Origin: Xanthomonas sacchari
GTDB taxonomy: Bacteria; Pseudomonadota; Gammaproteobacteria; Xanthomonadales; Xanthomonadaceae
Direction: 5' to 3'
DNA length: 64,000 nucleotides
Assembly: GCF_024266585.1 (NCBI RefSeq)
Contig: NZ_CP100647.1
Location: 1,531,001-1,595,000, forward strand
In this document: piece by piece, positions 28,166 to 36,646 of the stretch
How positions within the stretch are numbered: the first letter of the stretch is position 1
Layout of the letters: every line of letters begins with the position of its first letter
Notes under the pieces: model-generated
Database searches by the model: none
Told to the model about the DNA's origin: nothing
What the model saw: the letters and a program-made list of their open reading frames with translations, nothing else
Program-made: the position numbers and the translations under genes

Positions 28166-28905
28166 CCGCGCCGGTCCTCGTAGGCGGTGAAGGCGCGCAG
28201 CGCGAACTGCGGCAGCAGGTGGTGGCGCGCGACCTGGATGCGCGGGTAGCGCATCGGGTCCGAGCCGGCGGGGGCACGGCCGCGGCGGGTGCTGGTGGCG
28301 GCGGTGTAGCCGGCCTCGCGCACCGCGTCGGCGACGCGGTCGTCGACGTCGCCGTAGGGGTAGCAGAACTGCGGCACCGCCTCGCCGAGCAGGTCCTCCA
28401 GTTCGCGCTTGCAGCCGCCGATCTCCTCGCGCAGGGCCGCATCGCTGCAGCCGGTCAGGTGCGGGTGCGAGCGGGTGTGCGCGCCAATCTCCATGCCGCC
28501 GGCGCGCCACTGGCGCAGCTCGGCGAGGTTCATCAGCGGCTTTTCGATGCCCAGCTTCTGCGCATCCCACACGTTGTGGCGGCCGATGCAGCCGCTGACC
28601 ATGTACACCGTGGCGGTGAAGCCCAGCCGCTGCAGCACCGGCAGCGCCGCGTGCAGGTTGTCCAGGTAGCCGTCGTCCAGGGTGACCACCGCGACCTTGC
28701 CCTGGCGCTCGCCGCGCAGGTACGGCATGGCGTCGGACATGGACACGCCGCGGTAGCCCAGCCGCTGCAGCAGGCGCATCTGCCGGGCGAAGCGGCCCGG
28801 GCTGACGTACAGGCTGCGGTACACCTGCAGGTGGCGCGGCGCCTCGGCCACGTTGTGGTACATGAAGATCGGAATGCGGGCCGTGGCGGCGGTGTCGGAG
28901 GGCAT
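28162..28905 (-). CDS. polysaccharide deacetylase (NodB-like, CE4)
   Basis: 247 residues with the NodB homology core: the catalytic/metal Asp pair in VVTLDDGYLDNL near residue 76, the metal His motif HTRSHPHL near 145, and QFCYPYGDVDDRV near 180. CE4 enzymes remove N- or O-acetyl groups from glycans such as peptidoglycan, chitin or poly-GlcNAc. No signal peptide is seen, so an intracellular precursor or a membrane-associated substrate is likely. First gene of a two-gene unit with a glycosyltransferase; divergent from the acetyltransferase gene. Confidence 0.85.
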   Translation of the reverse strand: MPSDTAATARIPIFMYHNVAEAPRHLQVYRSLYVSPGRFARQMRLLQRLGYRGVSMSDAMPYLRGERQGKVAVVTLDDGYLDNLHAALPVLQRLGFTATVYMVSGCIGRHNVWDAQKLGIEKPLMNLAELRQWRAGGMEIGAHTRSHPHLTGCSDAALREEIGGCKRELEDLLGEAVPQFCYPYGDVDDRVADAVREAGYTAATSTRRGRAPAGSDPMRYPRIQVARHHLLPQFALRAFTAYEDRRG

Positions 28906-29058
28906 CGGGGAACGGCTCTTGGGACGGATGGGCGACGTGCGGCGCGGGAGTCTAGCGGTGCTGGCTTTCGCTGGTCTGTCAGGGAAAACCCTCAGCCGTA
29001 GACGATCGCGCGCCGCCGGCGGCTATGCTGGGCGCCCCCGCCAGCACAGGAGCCGCCG

Positions 29059-29616
29059 ATGTCCGAGACCGCCGCTGCCGACCCCTGGCGCGACCTGCAA
29101 CTGCATCTGGATGGCATCGTGCTGCGGCGCTGGCGTGCCAGCGACCTGGACGCGCTGGTTTGTCACGCCGACGATGCCCAGGTGGCACGCTGGGTGAGCC
29201 GACGCTTCCCGCATCCGTACACACGTGCCGACGGCGAGGCCTTCCTGGGCGGGCAGGTGATCGATCTGAACAATCCGGTGCTGGCGATTGAAATCGGCGG
29301 CGAGGCCTGCGGTGGGATCGGCTTGCATGCCGCGGCGCAACCGGCGCCGGAACTGGCCGAGCTCGGCTACTGGCTCGGCAGTGCGCACTGGGGGCAGGGG
29401 CGGATGACCCGCATCGTTGCCGCCTACCTGGACTGGGCGGCGCCGGCCCTAGGCTTGCAGCGGATCGAGGCGTTGACGCTGCCGGACAATCACGGCTCGG
29501 CGCGGGTGCTGCAGAAGAACGGGTTTGCCGAGATCGGCACGCGCCGCGAGCTGGCGGTGCGCGATGGACAGGCGCGCGACCTGCGATGGTTCGCGCGGAC
29601 CTGGCCGGCGGCCTGA
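29059..29616 (+). CDS. GNAT N-acetyltransferase (RimJ/RimL-like)
   Basis: 185 residues of the RimJ/RimL-type GNAT family. It has LRRWRASDLDALVCHADD near the N-terminus, the acetyl-CoA region ELGYWLGSAHWGQGRMTRIV near residue 108, and the closing block RIEALTLPDNHGSARVLQKNGF near 138. Family members acetylate protein N-termini, amino acids or antibiotics; the substrate here cannot be told. AGGAG lies about seven bases upstream of the ATG at 29059. Confidence 0.85.
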   Translation: MSETAAADPWRDLQLHLDGIVLRRWRASDLDALVCHADDAQVARWVSRRFPHPYTRADGEAFLGGQVIDLNNPVLAIEIGGEACGGIGLHAAAQPAPELAELGYWLGSAHWGQGRMTRIVAAYLDWAAPALGLQRIEALTLPDNHGSARVLQKNGFAEIGTRRELAVRDGQARDLRWFARTWPAA

Positions 29617-29658
29617 GCCGCGCGTCGCCCCTGGGAGCGACGCGCGGGGGCCACGGCG

Positions 29659-30717
29659 TCAGTACGAAATGGTGGCCGAGGTCGCGGTGGTGTCCACCGC
29701 GTAGTTGCATTGCACATCCAGGCCGGAGCTCTCGCTGTAGGACTGCCACGCCGGCGACGTCACCCGCTGCATGCGGTAGTCGTACACGCCGATCGCGTCG
29801 AAGGTGATGCGGCCATCGGGCGGATACTGGTCGCAGCTGTCCACCGCATAGACTTCCAGCGCGCCGCCCACCACCAGGTGCCTGGTCGAATCGATGTCGT
29901 AGGTGGTGCTCAGCCGCACGCTCTGGCCGGTGGTGAGGTTGCGCGTGTCCACGTTCCAGTTCGTGCAGGGCTGGCCGTTGTTGCAGGTCGCGTAGGTGTC
30001 GCCCACGATCTGGTCGCCGGCGCTGGCCGCAATGAAATCGCTGTGCCACACCATGCCGTCCTGGCAGCAGTTCCAGCTGCTCAGGTCCCAGCTGTTGTTG
30101 TAGCCGCGGTAGCCCAGCACCGGTTGCAGGATCGTCGGATCGTCGCTCTGCAACCCCGGGAAGAAGTACACCGTCTGCTGCGCCACGTTGGTCGGGTTGT
30201 GCGGCACCGTCCAGCGCGCGACGATGCGGCCCATCTTGTTGCCGGTCACGTCGATGGCCGACTGTACCCAGGCGTAGGTGATCGGCGGCGGCACCGCGCC
30301 GCGCGCGCCCGATGCCCGCAGCGCGGCGCCAGCGCGGATAGGCCGCCCATCCAGGCCGTGTCCGTCAGGGTGCACCCGGGTGCCGTTGGGCAGGAAGTTG
30401 TCCTGGGCGCAGGTCTGCGCCGCTTCGCGTACGCCATCGGCACGCTGCAGGCGGCCGTCGGCGAGCACGCGTTCGTTGCGATGGACTTGGCGCACGCAGG
30501 TCGGCGCGAAATAGCCGAAGGGCGTCTGCACGTAGTCGTCGGGGACATTGGCGGGCTTGTGCGCGGCGTTCAGGGCGCCGACCCGGGCCAGGCGGGCGTC
30601 GGGCGCGGCGGTCTGCGCCAGGGCGCTGGCGCCCAGGCCCAGCAGGGGCAGCACCAGCAGCAGCGCGGCACCCAGGCGGCGCGCGGACGAGGAAAACGGA
30701 TGGAGGTCGGAGTGCAT
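29659..30717 (-). CDS. secreted protein of unknown function
   Basis: 352 residues. A signal peptide (RRLGAALLLVLPLLGLGASALAQ) directs export. After a ~110-residue Cys-containing N-terminal region comes a beta-rich domain (AWVQSAIDVTGNKMGRIVAR, WTVPHNPTNVAQQTVYFFPG, ILQPVLGYRGYNNSWDLSSW, GDQIVGDTYATC). The pattern recalls secreted concanavalin-like proteins of fungi and bacteria in which TVPxxP is followed by FFPGLQ and ILQPVL; I recall no experimental function, and this resemblance is from memory. Six to eight Cys suggest disulfides outside the cytoplasm. It stands alone with a 483-base upstream region. Confidence 0.7.
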   Translation of the reverse strand: MHSDLHPFSSSARRLGAALLLVLPLLGLGASALAQTAAPDARLARVGALNAAHKPANVPDDYVQTPFGYFAPTCVRQVHRNERVLADGRLQRADGVREAAQTCAQDNFLPNGTRVHPDGHGLDGRPIRAGAALRASGARGAVPPPITYAWVQSAIDVTGNKMGRIVARWTVPHNPTNVAQQTVYFFPGLQSDDPTILQPVLGYRGYNNSWDLSSWNCCQDGMVWHSDFIAASAGDQIVGDTYATCNNGQPCTNWNVDTRNLTTGQSVRLSTTYDIDSTRHLVVGGALEVYAVDSCDQYPPDGRITFDAIGVYDYRMQRVTSPAWQSYSESSGLDVQCNYAVDTTATSATISY

Positions 30718-31200
30718 GGGAATCGCCTTGTCGTGAGAATGCGAAGTGCGTTCTCGGGACGCCGCGGAGCGCTGCGCGTTGCGCCGGCGCAGGCCATCGC
30801 AGGTGTCCCGTCTGCGAAGCGCGTGGCACGGTGATGGCGGGTCGATGGGCACCTGTTTGGTGGCGGAAGAAGCCGCGACGATGGACCGGATGCGCAGGCC
30901 GCGCTTGTCGGATTTGCGCATCCGACACCGCGAATTCCGCATGGTGCGCGGCAAGTGCGAAAATCTTCACGGTTTCGGTCGGAATGCAGTTCGCGCCTTG
31001 CGTTGCGCGGTGTAGACAAGTCGCGTCACCGGGGTGCGTCACGCCGGGGCAGCCGTCGGCGCGCGGATGAGCGAAAATCCCCGCAGCGCGCCGTCCCTGG
31101 CGCGCGCCCCCGCGTGTTTCCAGGAGATTCCCATGCGTTGTGCCCTTCGTTCCTGCTGCGCCGCTGCGGCGTGGCGCGCCTGCGCCGCGGGCGTGCGCCC
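30718..31200. promoter_or_regulatory. long divergent intergenic region with an inverted repeat
   Basis: This 483-base region lies between the secreted-protein gene and the methyltransferase gene and must hold both promoters. TGTCGGAT (30906-30913) and ATCCGACA (30920-30927) form a perfect 8-bp inverted repeat around six bases, a plausible operator. Short open frames in this region have no ribosome site and no recognisable product. Nothing else stands out. Confidence 0.4.
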
Positions 31201-32043
31201 ATGACCTCGCCGTGGGGCAACCGCCCGCGCGGGGGCCGTCCCCCCGCTCCGCCCGCGAGAGGAGCCGGAGGTGAGGGGGCGGCGGCGGCCGGCACCCGCA
31301 ACGAACTGCGCCTGTACGGCCTCAACGCGGTGCGCGCGGTATACGCGCGGCGGCCGGAGGCGATCCGCAAGCTGTACCTGAGCGAGGCGCGGATCCCGGC
31401 GCTGCAGCCGCTGCTGAAGTGGTGCGTGGCCAATCGGGTCGGCTACCGCGTCGTGGACGAGGCCGACCTGCACAAGCTCGCCGCCAGCAGCCACCACGAA
31501 GGCGTGGTCGCCGACGTGCTGCGCGCCGCGCCGCTGGCCTTGGCCGACTGGCTGCAGACGCTGGCGCCGGGGCCGGCGGTGGCGCTGTGGCTGGATGGCG
31601 TGGGCAACCCGCACAACCTCGGCGCGATCCTGCGCTCGGCGGCGCATTTCGGCGTGGGCGCGATCCTGCTGCCGGAGCAGGCCGCGCTGGCGCTGTCCGG
31701 CGCCGCCGCGCGCGTGGCCGAGGGCGGCGCCGAGGCGGTGCCGCTGGTGCGGCTGCCGCCCGCGGCGCAGGCGCAGGCGCAACTGCGCGCGGCCGGCTTC
31801 GCCCTGGCGGCGACGCTGGTGGCCGGCGGCGACGATCTGTTCGCCGCCGCGCTGCCGCAACGCCTGGTCTACGTGATGGGCGCCGAGAGCGACGGCATGG
31901 ACCGCGGCTTCGCGCAGGCCTGCGACCTGCGCCTGTCGATCCCGGGCAGCGGGGCGGTGGAAAGCCTCAACGTCGCCGCCGCCACGGCGGTGTTGCTGGG
32001 AACCTGGCGCAGCCGGCATCCGCACGCGCACGCGGTGCGCTGA
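31201..32043 (+). CDS. SpoU/TrmH-family RNA 2'-O-methyltransferase
   Basis: 280 residues. Residues ~35-105 are the substrate-binding domain (LRLYGLNAVRAVYARRPEAI); residues ~120-275 are the SPOUT knot with motif 1 LDGVGNPHNLGAILRSA, motif 2 YVMGAESDGMDRG and motif 3 SIPGSGAVESLNVAAATAVLL, which bind S-adenosylmethionine. It methylates a ribose in rRNA or tRNA; RlmB-like activity is possible but not certain. The first ~30 residues are low-complexity Gly/Pro/Ala. The ATG at 31201 has no clear ribosome site. Confidence 0.88.
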   Translation: MTSPWGNRPRGGRPPAPPARGAGGEGAAAAGTRNELRLYGLNAVRAVYARRPEAIRKLYLSEARIPALQPLLKWCVANRVGYRVVDEADLHKLAASSHHEGVVADVLRAAPLALADWLQTLAPGPAVALWLDGVGNPHNLGAILRSAAHFGVGAILLPEQAALALSGAAARVAEGGAEAVPLVRLPPAAQAQAQLRAAGFALAATLVAGGDDLFAAALPQRLVYVMGAESDGMDRGFAQACDLRLSIPGSGAVESLNVAAATAVLLGTWRSRHPHAHAVR

Positions 32044-32150
32044 GCACGGCGTCACGGACTGAGGGCGGGCTGCATTTGGCTACGCGAGAGTGTGCGCGGC
32101 GGCCGGTTTCGGGTTTGCGGGGCGCGCGTTGGCGGCGTAGCGTCCCGCAG

Positions 32151-32186
32151 GCGCATCGCCACGAGGCCGCGCCTCGTGCGATGCGC
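32151..32186. promoter_or_regulatory. strong hairpin upstream of the precursor-peptide gene
   Basis: GCGCATCGCCACGAGGC (32151-32167) and GCCTCGTGCGATGCGC (32171-32186) pair over 16 bases with a single bulged C and a three-base loop. It lies 62 bases before the AWYIWY peptide start. No T tract follows, so it is a weak terminator candidate for the methyltransferase gene; it may instead be a regulatory stem or a REP-like element. Confidence 0.6.
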
Positions 32187-32248
32187 ACCAGCACGACTGT
32201 GCAGTTCCCCCCGAAAGGGCCATCGTCACTCCTGCGGAGATGTCGCTC

Positions 32249-32329
32249 ATGAAGCTGCTGTTCTCCCTCAAGCACCTGCTGTCGTCGAAGAAGCCGCTGA
32301 AGTCGTACGCCTGGTACATCTGGTACTGA
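32249..32329 (+). CDS. atropopeptide (tryptorubin-type) RiPP precursor, 26 residues ending AWYIWY
   Basis: ATG at 32249 preceded by GGAG at 32236-32239 (nine bases away); 26 codons then TGA at 32327. The product starts MKLLFSLKHLL, has a Lys-rich middle (SSKKPLKSY) and ends AWYIWY. From memory, AWYIWY is the hexapeptide scaffold of tryptorubin A, an actinomycete atropopeptide whose Trp and Tyr side chains are cross-linked by one P450. The next gene, 88 bases on, is a P450, matching the two-gene minimal locus of that family. The Lys/Leu-rich leader is probably removed by a host protease. The gene is far too short for default callers. Expression and modification are inferred, not shown. Confidence 0.85.
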   Translation: MKLLFSLKHLLSSKKPLKSYAWYIWY

Positions 32330-32417
32330 GCGCCGTGTGCGTTGCCGCGCGGCGTGCCGTGCGGCCGGGGCCCGGCGGATGCGCTGCGCCGGGCGCCGTT
32401 CCTCCAGGAGACTCGCG

Positions 32418-33464
32418 ATGTCCGCCACCATGGTCGAGCGCCACGCACGCGCCACGGTCTTCGCGCCGCGTCTGCAGGCGTTGCTGCGCACGCATCTGGG
32501 GCAGGAGGCGTTCCGCCTGGATGCCGATACGGTCGGCGTCGCCGGCGCCGCGCTGAGCGATCGCCTGCTCGCGGCGCGGCCCGCCACCGAACACGAACGG
32601 CCGACCTTCAAGCCGCTGCACGGCCGCTCGATCGCGCGCAGCGAGGCGGCCAAGCTGATGCAGGCGATCGGCCGCGATGTGCGCGAGGCGCTGCAGCGGC
32701 CGCCGCCGACCCGCGACCTGTCCGGTCCATGGCCGCACGTCGGCCACGTCTATCTGCGCGACCTGCTGCTCGGCGGCGACCCGTGGCGCCTGCGCCTGCT
32801 GATGGACCGCGCCCTGGAACTGACGCCGCGCCTGACCTGGGCGGTGATCGCCGCCGGCGCGCTCGCGCCGCTGGCGCCGGACGCGGAGGCCTCGGCGTTG
32901 GCCAGGCTGCTGTCCACGGCCGACGGCTACCGCGCGCGCCGCGATGCGATGGGTCTGTACCGGCGCACCGCCGCGCCGGTGTGCTTCACCATTTCCACGC
33001 TGGTCGCCAACGCGCTGTGGCTGGGATCGCCGTTCGACGCGCACGTCTCCAACCGCAACCTCCTCTACGAAACCCTGCGCCTGCTGCCGCCGTCCTGGAA
33101 CATCCTGCGCAACGCCTCGCCGGAGTACGGCGCGCTGGATCCGCGCATCGGCGCCGCCGACGACGTGCTGGTGCTGCCCTTGCTCAGCCATCGCGATCCG
33201 GCGTTGTGGGAAGCGCCGGAGGCGTTCCGCCCGGAGCGCTGGGATGGCCTGGATCCCGATGCGCTGCCCGGCTACCTGCCGTTCGGGCATGCCTCCGAAC
33301 GCTGCTGGGGGCGGCACATGGTCATGCCGCTGGCGGAGCGGTTGCTGGACCTGCTGCGTGCGCAGAAGCTGGTGGCGAGTCCGCGGCAGCGCCGCGCCGC
33401 GGTGCCGCTGACCGGGCTGCTCGGCGTGGCCCAGGTCGACGTGGTCCGGCAAGCGCACGCCTGA
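32418..33464 (+). CDS. cytochrome P450, probable atropopeptide cross-linking enzyme
   Basis: 348 residues, shorter than the usual ~400. The K-helix ExxR is ETLR (218-221), the PERF region is FRPERW (~270-275), and the heme-thiolate loop is FGHASERCWG (289-298) with the Cys ligand at 296. Two loop positions deviate from FxxGxRxCxG: Ala replaces the Gly and Glu the Arg. AGGAG precedes the ATG at 32418. It follows the AWYIWY peptide gene directly, so I infer that it forms the Trp/Tyr cross-links. No ferredoxin or reductase gene is adjacent, so electrons must come from elsewhere. No protease or exporter is present either. Confidence 0.85.
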   Translation: MSATMVERHARATVFAPRLQALLRTHLGQEAFRLDADTVGVAGAALSDRLLAARPATEHERPTFKPLHGRSIARSEAAKLMQAIGRDVREALQRPPPTRDLSGPWPHVGHVYLRDLLLGGDPWRLRLLMDRALELTPRLTWAVIAAGALAPLAPDAEASALARLLSTADGYRARRDAMGLYRRTAAPVCFTISTLVANALWLGSPFDAHVSNRNLLYETLRLLPPSWNILRNASPEYGALDPRIGAADDVLVLPLLSHRDPALWEAPEAFRPERWDGLDPDALPGYLPFGHASERCWGRHMVMPLAERLLDLLRAQKLVASPRQRRAAVPLTGLLGVAQVDVVRQAHA

Positions 33465-33491
33465 GCGGTGGCGTGCGCGCCATCGCCGCGC

Positions 33492-34538
33492 TCAGCGCCG
33501 CGGCGGCGCGGTGGACCCGCGCGTGACCAGGGTGTAGTCCAGCACCTGGTGGGTGCCGCGGCTGGGCAGGCCGTCGCGGCGCTGGCGGATCTCGGCGAGC
33601 AGCAGCGTCACCGCCGCTCCGCCCATCGCCGTGACCGGCTGGTGGATGGTGGTCAGCTCCGGCCAGATCGTGGTCGCCACCGGCGTGTCGTCGAAACCGG
33701 CGATCGACAGGTCCTCGGGCACGCGCAGGCGCAGCCCGTGCGCGATCGCCAGCGCCGCCGCGGCCATGTCGTCGTTGCTGCACAGGATCGCGCTGGGGCG
33801 CGGCGTGGCCTGCAGCAGCGTGGTGGCCGCGAGCAGCCCGGAGCGGTAGGTGAACAGTCCTTCGGCCACGCGCTGCGGCGCCACCGTCAGCCCGGCCTGG
33901 GCCATGGTGTCGAAGAACGCGCGGCTGCGCAGCGCGCTGGGCGTGTGGCCGGGATCGCCGCTGATGAAGCCGATGTCGCGGTGGCCCAGGTCGAGCAGGT
34001 ACCGGGTGAGCGCGCACGCGGCCTGGTAGTCGTCGATGCGCACCGAGCTGACCCTGGGCATCGGCGCGCCGGTGGCCACCGCCACCAGCGGAATGCCGCG
34101 CGCCTCCAGTTCGGCGATGGTCTGCCGCGCATCGCACAGCGGCGGCGGCAGGATCAGGCCGTCGGCGCCGGCATCGAGCAGGCGTTCGGTGGCGGCGCGC
34201 TGGCTGTCGCTGTCCTCGCTCTTCTCCACCAGCACCTGGCAGCCTTCCAGGCTGCTCTGCTCCAGCACGCCGAGCATGAACTGGTTGAGGTAGGCCGCGC
34301 TGGGATTGCTGTACAGCACGCCGATGCGCGCCAGTCCGGCGGTGCGCAGCGAGCGGCCGGCGAGGTTGGGGCGGTAGCCGAGCGCCTGGATCGACGCTTC
34401 GACGCGTTCGCGCATGGTCGCGCTCACGCGCGGGTGGCGGTTGATCACGCGCGAGGCGGTCATCGGCGACACGCCGGCATGGCGGGCCACATCCAGCAAC
34501 GTCACCGCTGAGCCCGCGCGGCGTTGCCGTATGCCCAT
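33492..34538 (-). CDS. LacI-family transcriptional regulator
   Basis: 348 residues. The N-terminal helix-turn-helix is VTLLDVARHAGVSPMTASRV followed by INRHPRVSATMRERV, and the hinge is LGYRPNLAGRSLRT. The periplasmic-binding-protein-like effector domain runs from residue ~65 (IGVLYSNPSAAYLNQFM; ILCSNDDMAAAALAIA; IAGFDDTPVATTIWPELTTI). It resembles GntR/gluconate-type LacI members that control sugar catabolism, but no sugar genes are adjacent. It converges on the P450 gene with a 27-base gap and is followed upstream by a peptidase gene in the same direction. Confidence 0.9.
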   Translation of the reverse strand: MGIRQRRAGSAVTLLDVARHAGVSPMTASRVINRHPRVSATMRERVEASIQALGYRPNLAGRSLRTAGLARIGVLYSNPSAAYLNQFMLGVLEQSSLEGCQVLVEKSEDSDSQRAATERLLDAGADGLILPPPLCDARQTIAELEARGIPLVAVATGAPMPRVSSVRIDDYQAACALTRYLLDLGHRDIGFISGDPGHTPSALRSRAFFDTMAQAGLTVAPQRVAEGLFTYRSGLLAATTLLQATPRPSAILCSNDDMAAAALAIAHGLRLRVPEDLSIAGFDDTPVATTIWPELTTIHQPVTAMGGAAVTLLLAEIRQRRDGLPSRGTHQVLDYTLVTRGSTAPPRR

Positions 34539-34602
34539 CAAAGGTCCTGGCACTGCTGCGGAAGGGAACCCCTGCGCGCGTCCTGCGCAGGGGCGGTGCA
34601 CT

Positions 34603-36018
34603 TTACTCCTTGGGCGGTTCCACTGTCTTGGCCTGGCTGCCGAAACCGCCATCGGCCTGTGCCGCCAGATATGCGAACACCGCATACGCGGCGACGTTCT
34701 GCGCCAGCGCCTTCGGGTCGATCTTGTCCAGGGTGTCGTCGGCGGTGTGGTGCAGATCGAAGTAGTCGCTGCCGTCCTGCGCCAGCCAGGCCCAGGCAGC
34801 GCCCTTGGCGGCCAGCGGACCGACGTCCGGGCCGGGGCCGCCGGCGTCCGGCGCATAGGCGATGCCGAGCGGCGCCAGCGCCTCGGCGATCTGCCGGGTC
34901 GCTTCGCGCGAGCCGGCGGCGTCGCCGGAGCCGGTGTTGAAGGCATAGATGCGGCCGGCGCCGAAGTCGCTTTCGGCGGCGATCTGATGCCGTGCCACGT
35001 CCTGCGCATGCGCCTGCGCGTAGGCCTTGCCGCCGTACAGGCCCTGCTCCTCGTTGGCGAAGGCGACCACGCGGATGCTGCGCTTGGGCGCCTGCTTGAG
35101 CTGGCCGATCAGATGCCCGGCGGCCATGCTGATGGCGACGCCGGCGCCGTCGTCGATCGCGCCGGTGCCCAGGTCCCACGAATCCAGGTGGCCGCCGATC
35201 AGCACGACCTCGTCGGGCAGCGTGCGCCCGGTGATCTGCCCGATCACGTTGTAGGAGGTGGCGGTGCCGTCCCAGCCGCAGTCCAGCGCCAGGCGCAGGC
35301 GCACCGGGCCGCGCGCCAGCAGGCGCGCCAACTGGTTGGCGTCGGGTACCGACAGCGCCGCAGAAGGCACCGGCGTCAGTCCCTCGTCGAAGCGGGTGAT
35401 GCCGGTATGCGGCACACGGTGCGAATCGGTGCCGGCCGAGCGCATCACGAAGCCGACGGCGCCCTTGCGGATCGCTTCGGACGGCCCCTTGCTGCGCACC
35501 GCGCCGCCATTGCCGTAGTCCTTGCCGTCGCGGGTGCGCAGCATCTGGTAATCGACGAAGGCGATCTTGCCGCGCAGCGCGTCGGCCGGCGCCGCCCGCA
35601 ACGCGGCCAGGTCGGCAAAGCGCACCACCTCGGCCTCGACCGTGCCGCCGGGGCTGCCGCCCAGCGCGGTGACGGTCAGCGGTTGTGCGTGCGCGCCGAG
35701 CACCTGGGCGTGTTCGCTGCGCCGCTCCCACTTCGGGAACGTCACCGGCTCGGTCCACACCTTGTCGAAGCCCAGCGCCTTGAACTTCGCCGTGGCCCAG
35801 GCCACCGCGCGCGCATCGGCGTCGCTGCCGGCCAGGCGCGGACCGATCTCGGTGGTCAGCGACTCGACCACCTTCCAGCCGGTGTCGTCGGCCAGCGCCC
35901 GCTCCCGCAGCGTCGCCGCATCGCGCAACGCTGCCTCCGGAATGCGCGTGGCCTCGGCGGCGACGGCAGGGGAGGACAGGCTCAGGACGGCAGCGATGAC
36001 GACGGCGAGACGGCGCAT
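34603..36018 (-). CDS. secreted M28-family zinc metallopeptidase
   Basis: 471 residues with a signal peptide (RRLAVVIAAVLSLSSPAVAA). A PA-like insert spans residues ~130-250, and the M28 catalytic domain holds the metal ligands in LIGGHLDSWDLGTGAIDDGAG, where His, Asp and Asp are visible, then FANEEQGLYGG with the catalytic Glu pair, and FDLHHTADDTLDKID near the end. It resembles plasma glutamate carboxypeptidase / carboxypeptidase Q, releasing amino acids from peptides in the periplasm. The ATG at 36018 gives a clean signal peptide. It probably forms its own transcription unit. Confidence 0.88.
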   Translation of the reverse strand: MRRLAVVIAAVLSLSSPAVAAEATRIPEAALRDAATLRERALADDTGWKVVESLTTEIGPRLAGSDADARAVAWATAKFKALGFDKVWTEPVTFPKWERRSEHAQVLGAHAQPLTVTALGGSPGGTVEAEVVRFADLAALRAAPADALRGKIAFVDYQMLRTRDGKDYGNGGAVRSKGPSEAIRKGAVGFVMRSAGTDSHRVPHTGITRFDEGLTPVPSAALSVPDANQLARLLARGPVRLRLALDCGWDGTATSYNVIGQITGRTLPDEVVLIGGHLDSWDLGTGAIDDGAGVAISMAAGHLIGQLKQAPKRSIRVVAFANEEQGLYGGKAYAQAHAQDVARHQIAAESDFGAGRIYAFNTGSGDAAGSREATRQIAEALAPLGIAYAPDAGGPGPDVGPLAAKGAAWAWLAQDGSDYFDLHHTADDTLDKIDPKALAQNVAAYAVFAYLAAQADGGFGSQAKTVEPPKE

Positions 36019-36112
36019 GGAAGACTCCGCGGACAGGAACGGCGAGCTTAGCAGCGCCTCGCCGCCGTGCACGGCGCGGCCTCCATGGCGGAGGCCGCGC
36101 GCGCCGTCGTGC

Positions 36113-36532
36113 TTACTCCGGGCGCGGCTCGGGCTTGAGCGAATCGCGGATCTCGCGCAGCAGCAGCACTTCCTCGCTCGGGGCCTTCGGCGCCGGCGGT
36201 TCCTTGCGGGCGATGCGGTTGATCGCCTTGACCAGCATGAAGATGGCGAAGGCCACGATCACGAACTGGATGATGGTGTTGAGGAAATCGCCGATGCCGA
36301 TCGCCACCGCCGGCACCGGCTTGCCCGCGGCGTCCACCGTGGCCGCCCTCAGCGTCCACGCCCAGCGCGAGAAATCCACGCCGCCCACGAGCAGTCCGAT
36401 CGGCGGCATGATGATCTTCTCCACCAGCGCGGTGACGATCTTGCCGAACGCGGCGCCGAGCACCACGCCGACCGCCAGGTCGAGCACGTTGCCGCGCATG
36501 GCGAATTCCTTGAATTCGCGGATCATGCTCAT
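36113..36532 (-). CDS. mscL: large-conductance mechanosensitive channel
   Basis: 139 residues, near-identical in plan to E. coli MscL (136). The N-terminal helix [20 protein letters not shown] leads into TM1 ([20 protein letters not shown]), then a periplasmic loop, TM2 ([20 protein letters not shown]) and a charged C-terminal bundle ([14 protein letters not shown]). It forms a pentameric inner membrane pore that opens at high tension to release solutes on osmotic downshock. A strong ribosome site (AAAGGAG, five bases upstream) supports the ATG at 36532. Confidence 0.96.
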   Translation of the reverse strand: MSMIREFKEFAMRGNVLDLAVGVVLGAAFGKIVTALVEKIIMPPIGLLVGGVDFSRWAWTLRAATVDAAGKPVPAVAIGIGDFLNTIIQFVIVAFAIFMLVKAINRIARKEPPAPKAPSEEVLLLREIRDSLKPEPRPE

Positions 36533-36646
36533 CGGAACTCCTTTCTTGTCAGTGCGGGCCTGTCGCCGCGGCGTTAGCCTAGCGCAGTGGCCGTGGTGTT
36601 CAGATCACGGGCATGCATCCGCCGCGCGACCGGCACGCGCGGCCTC

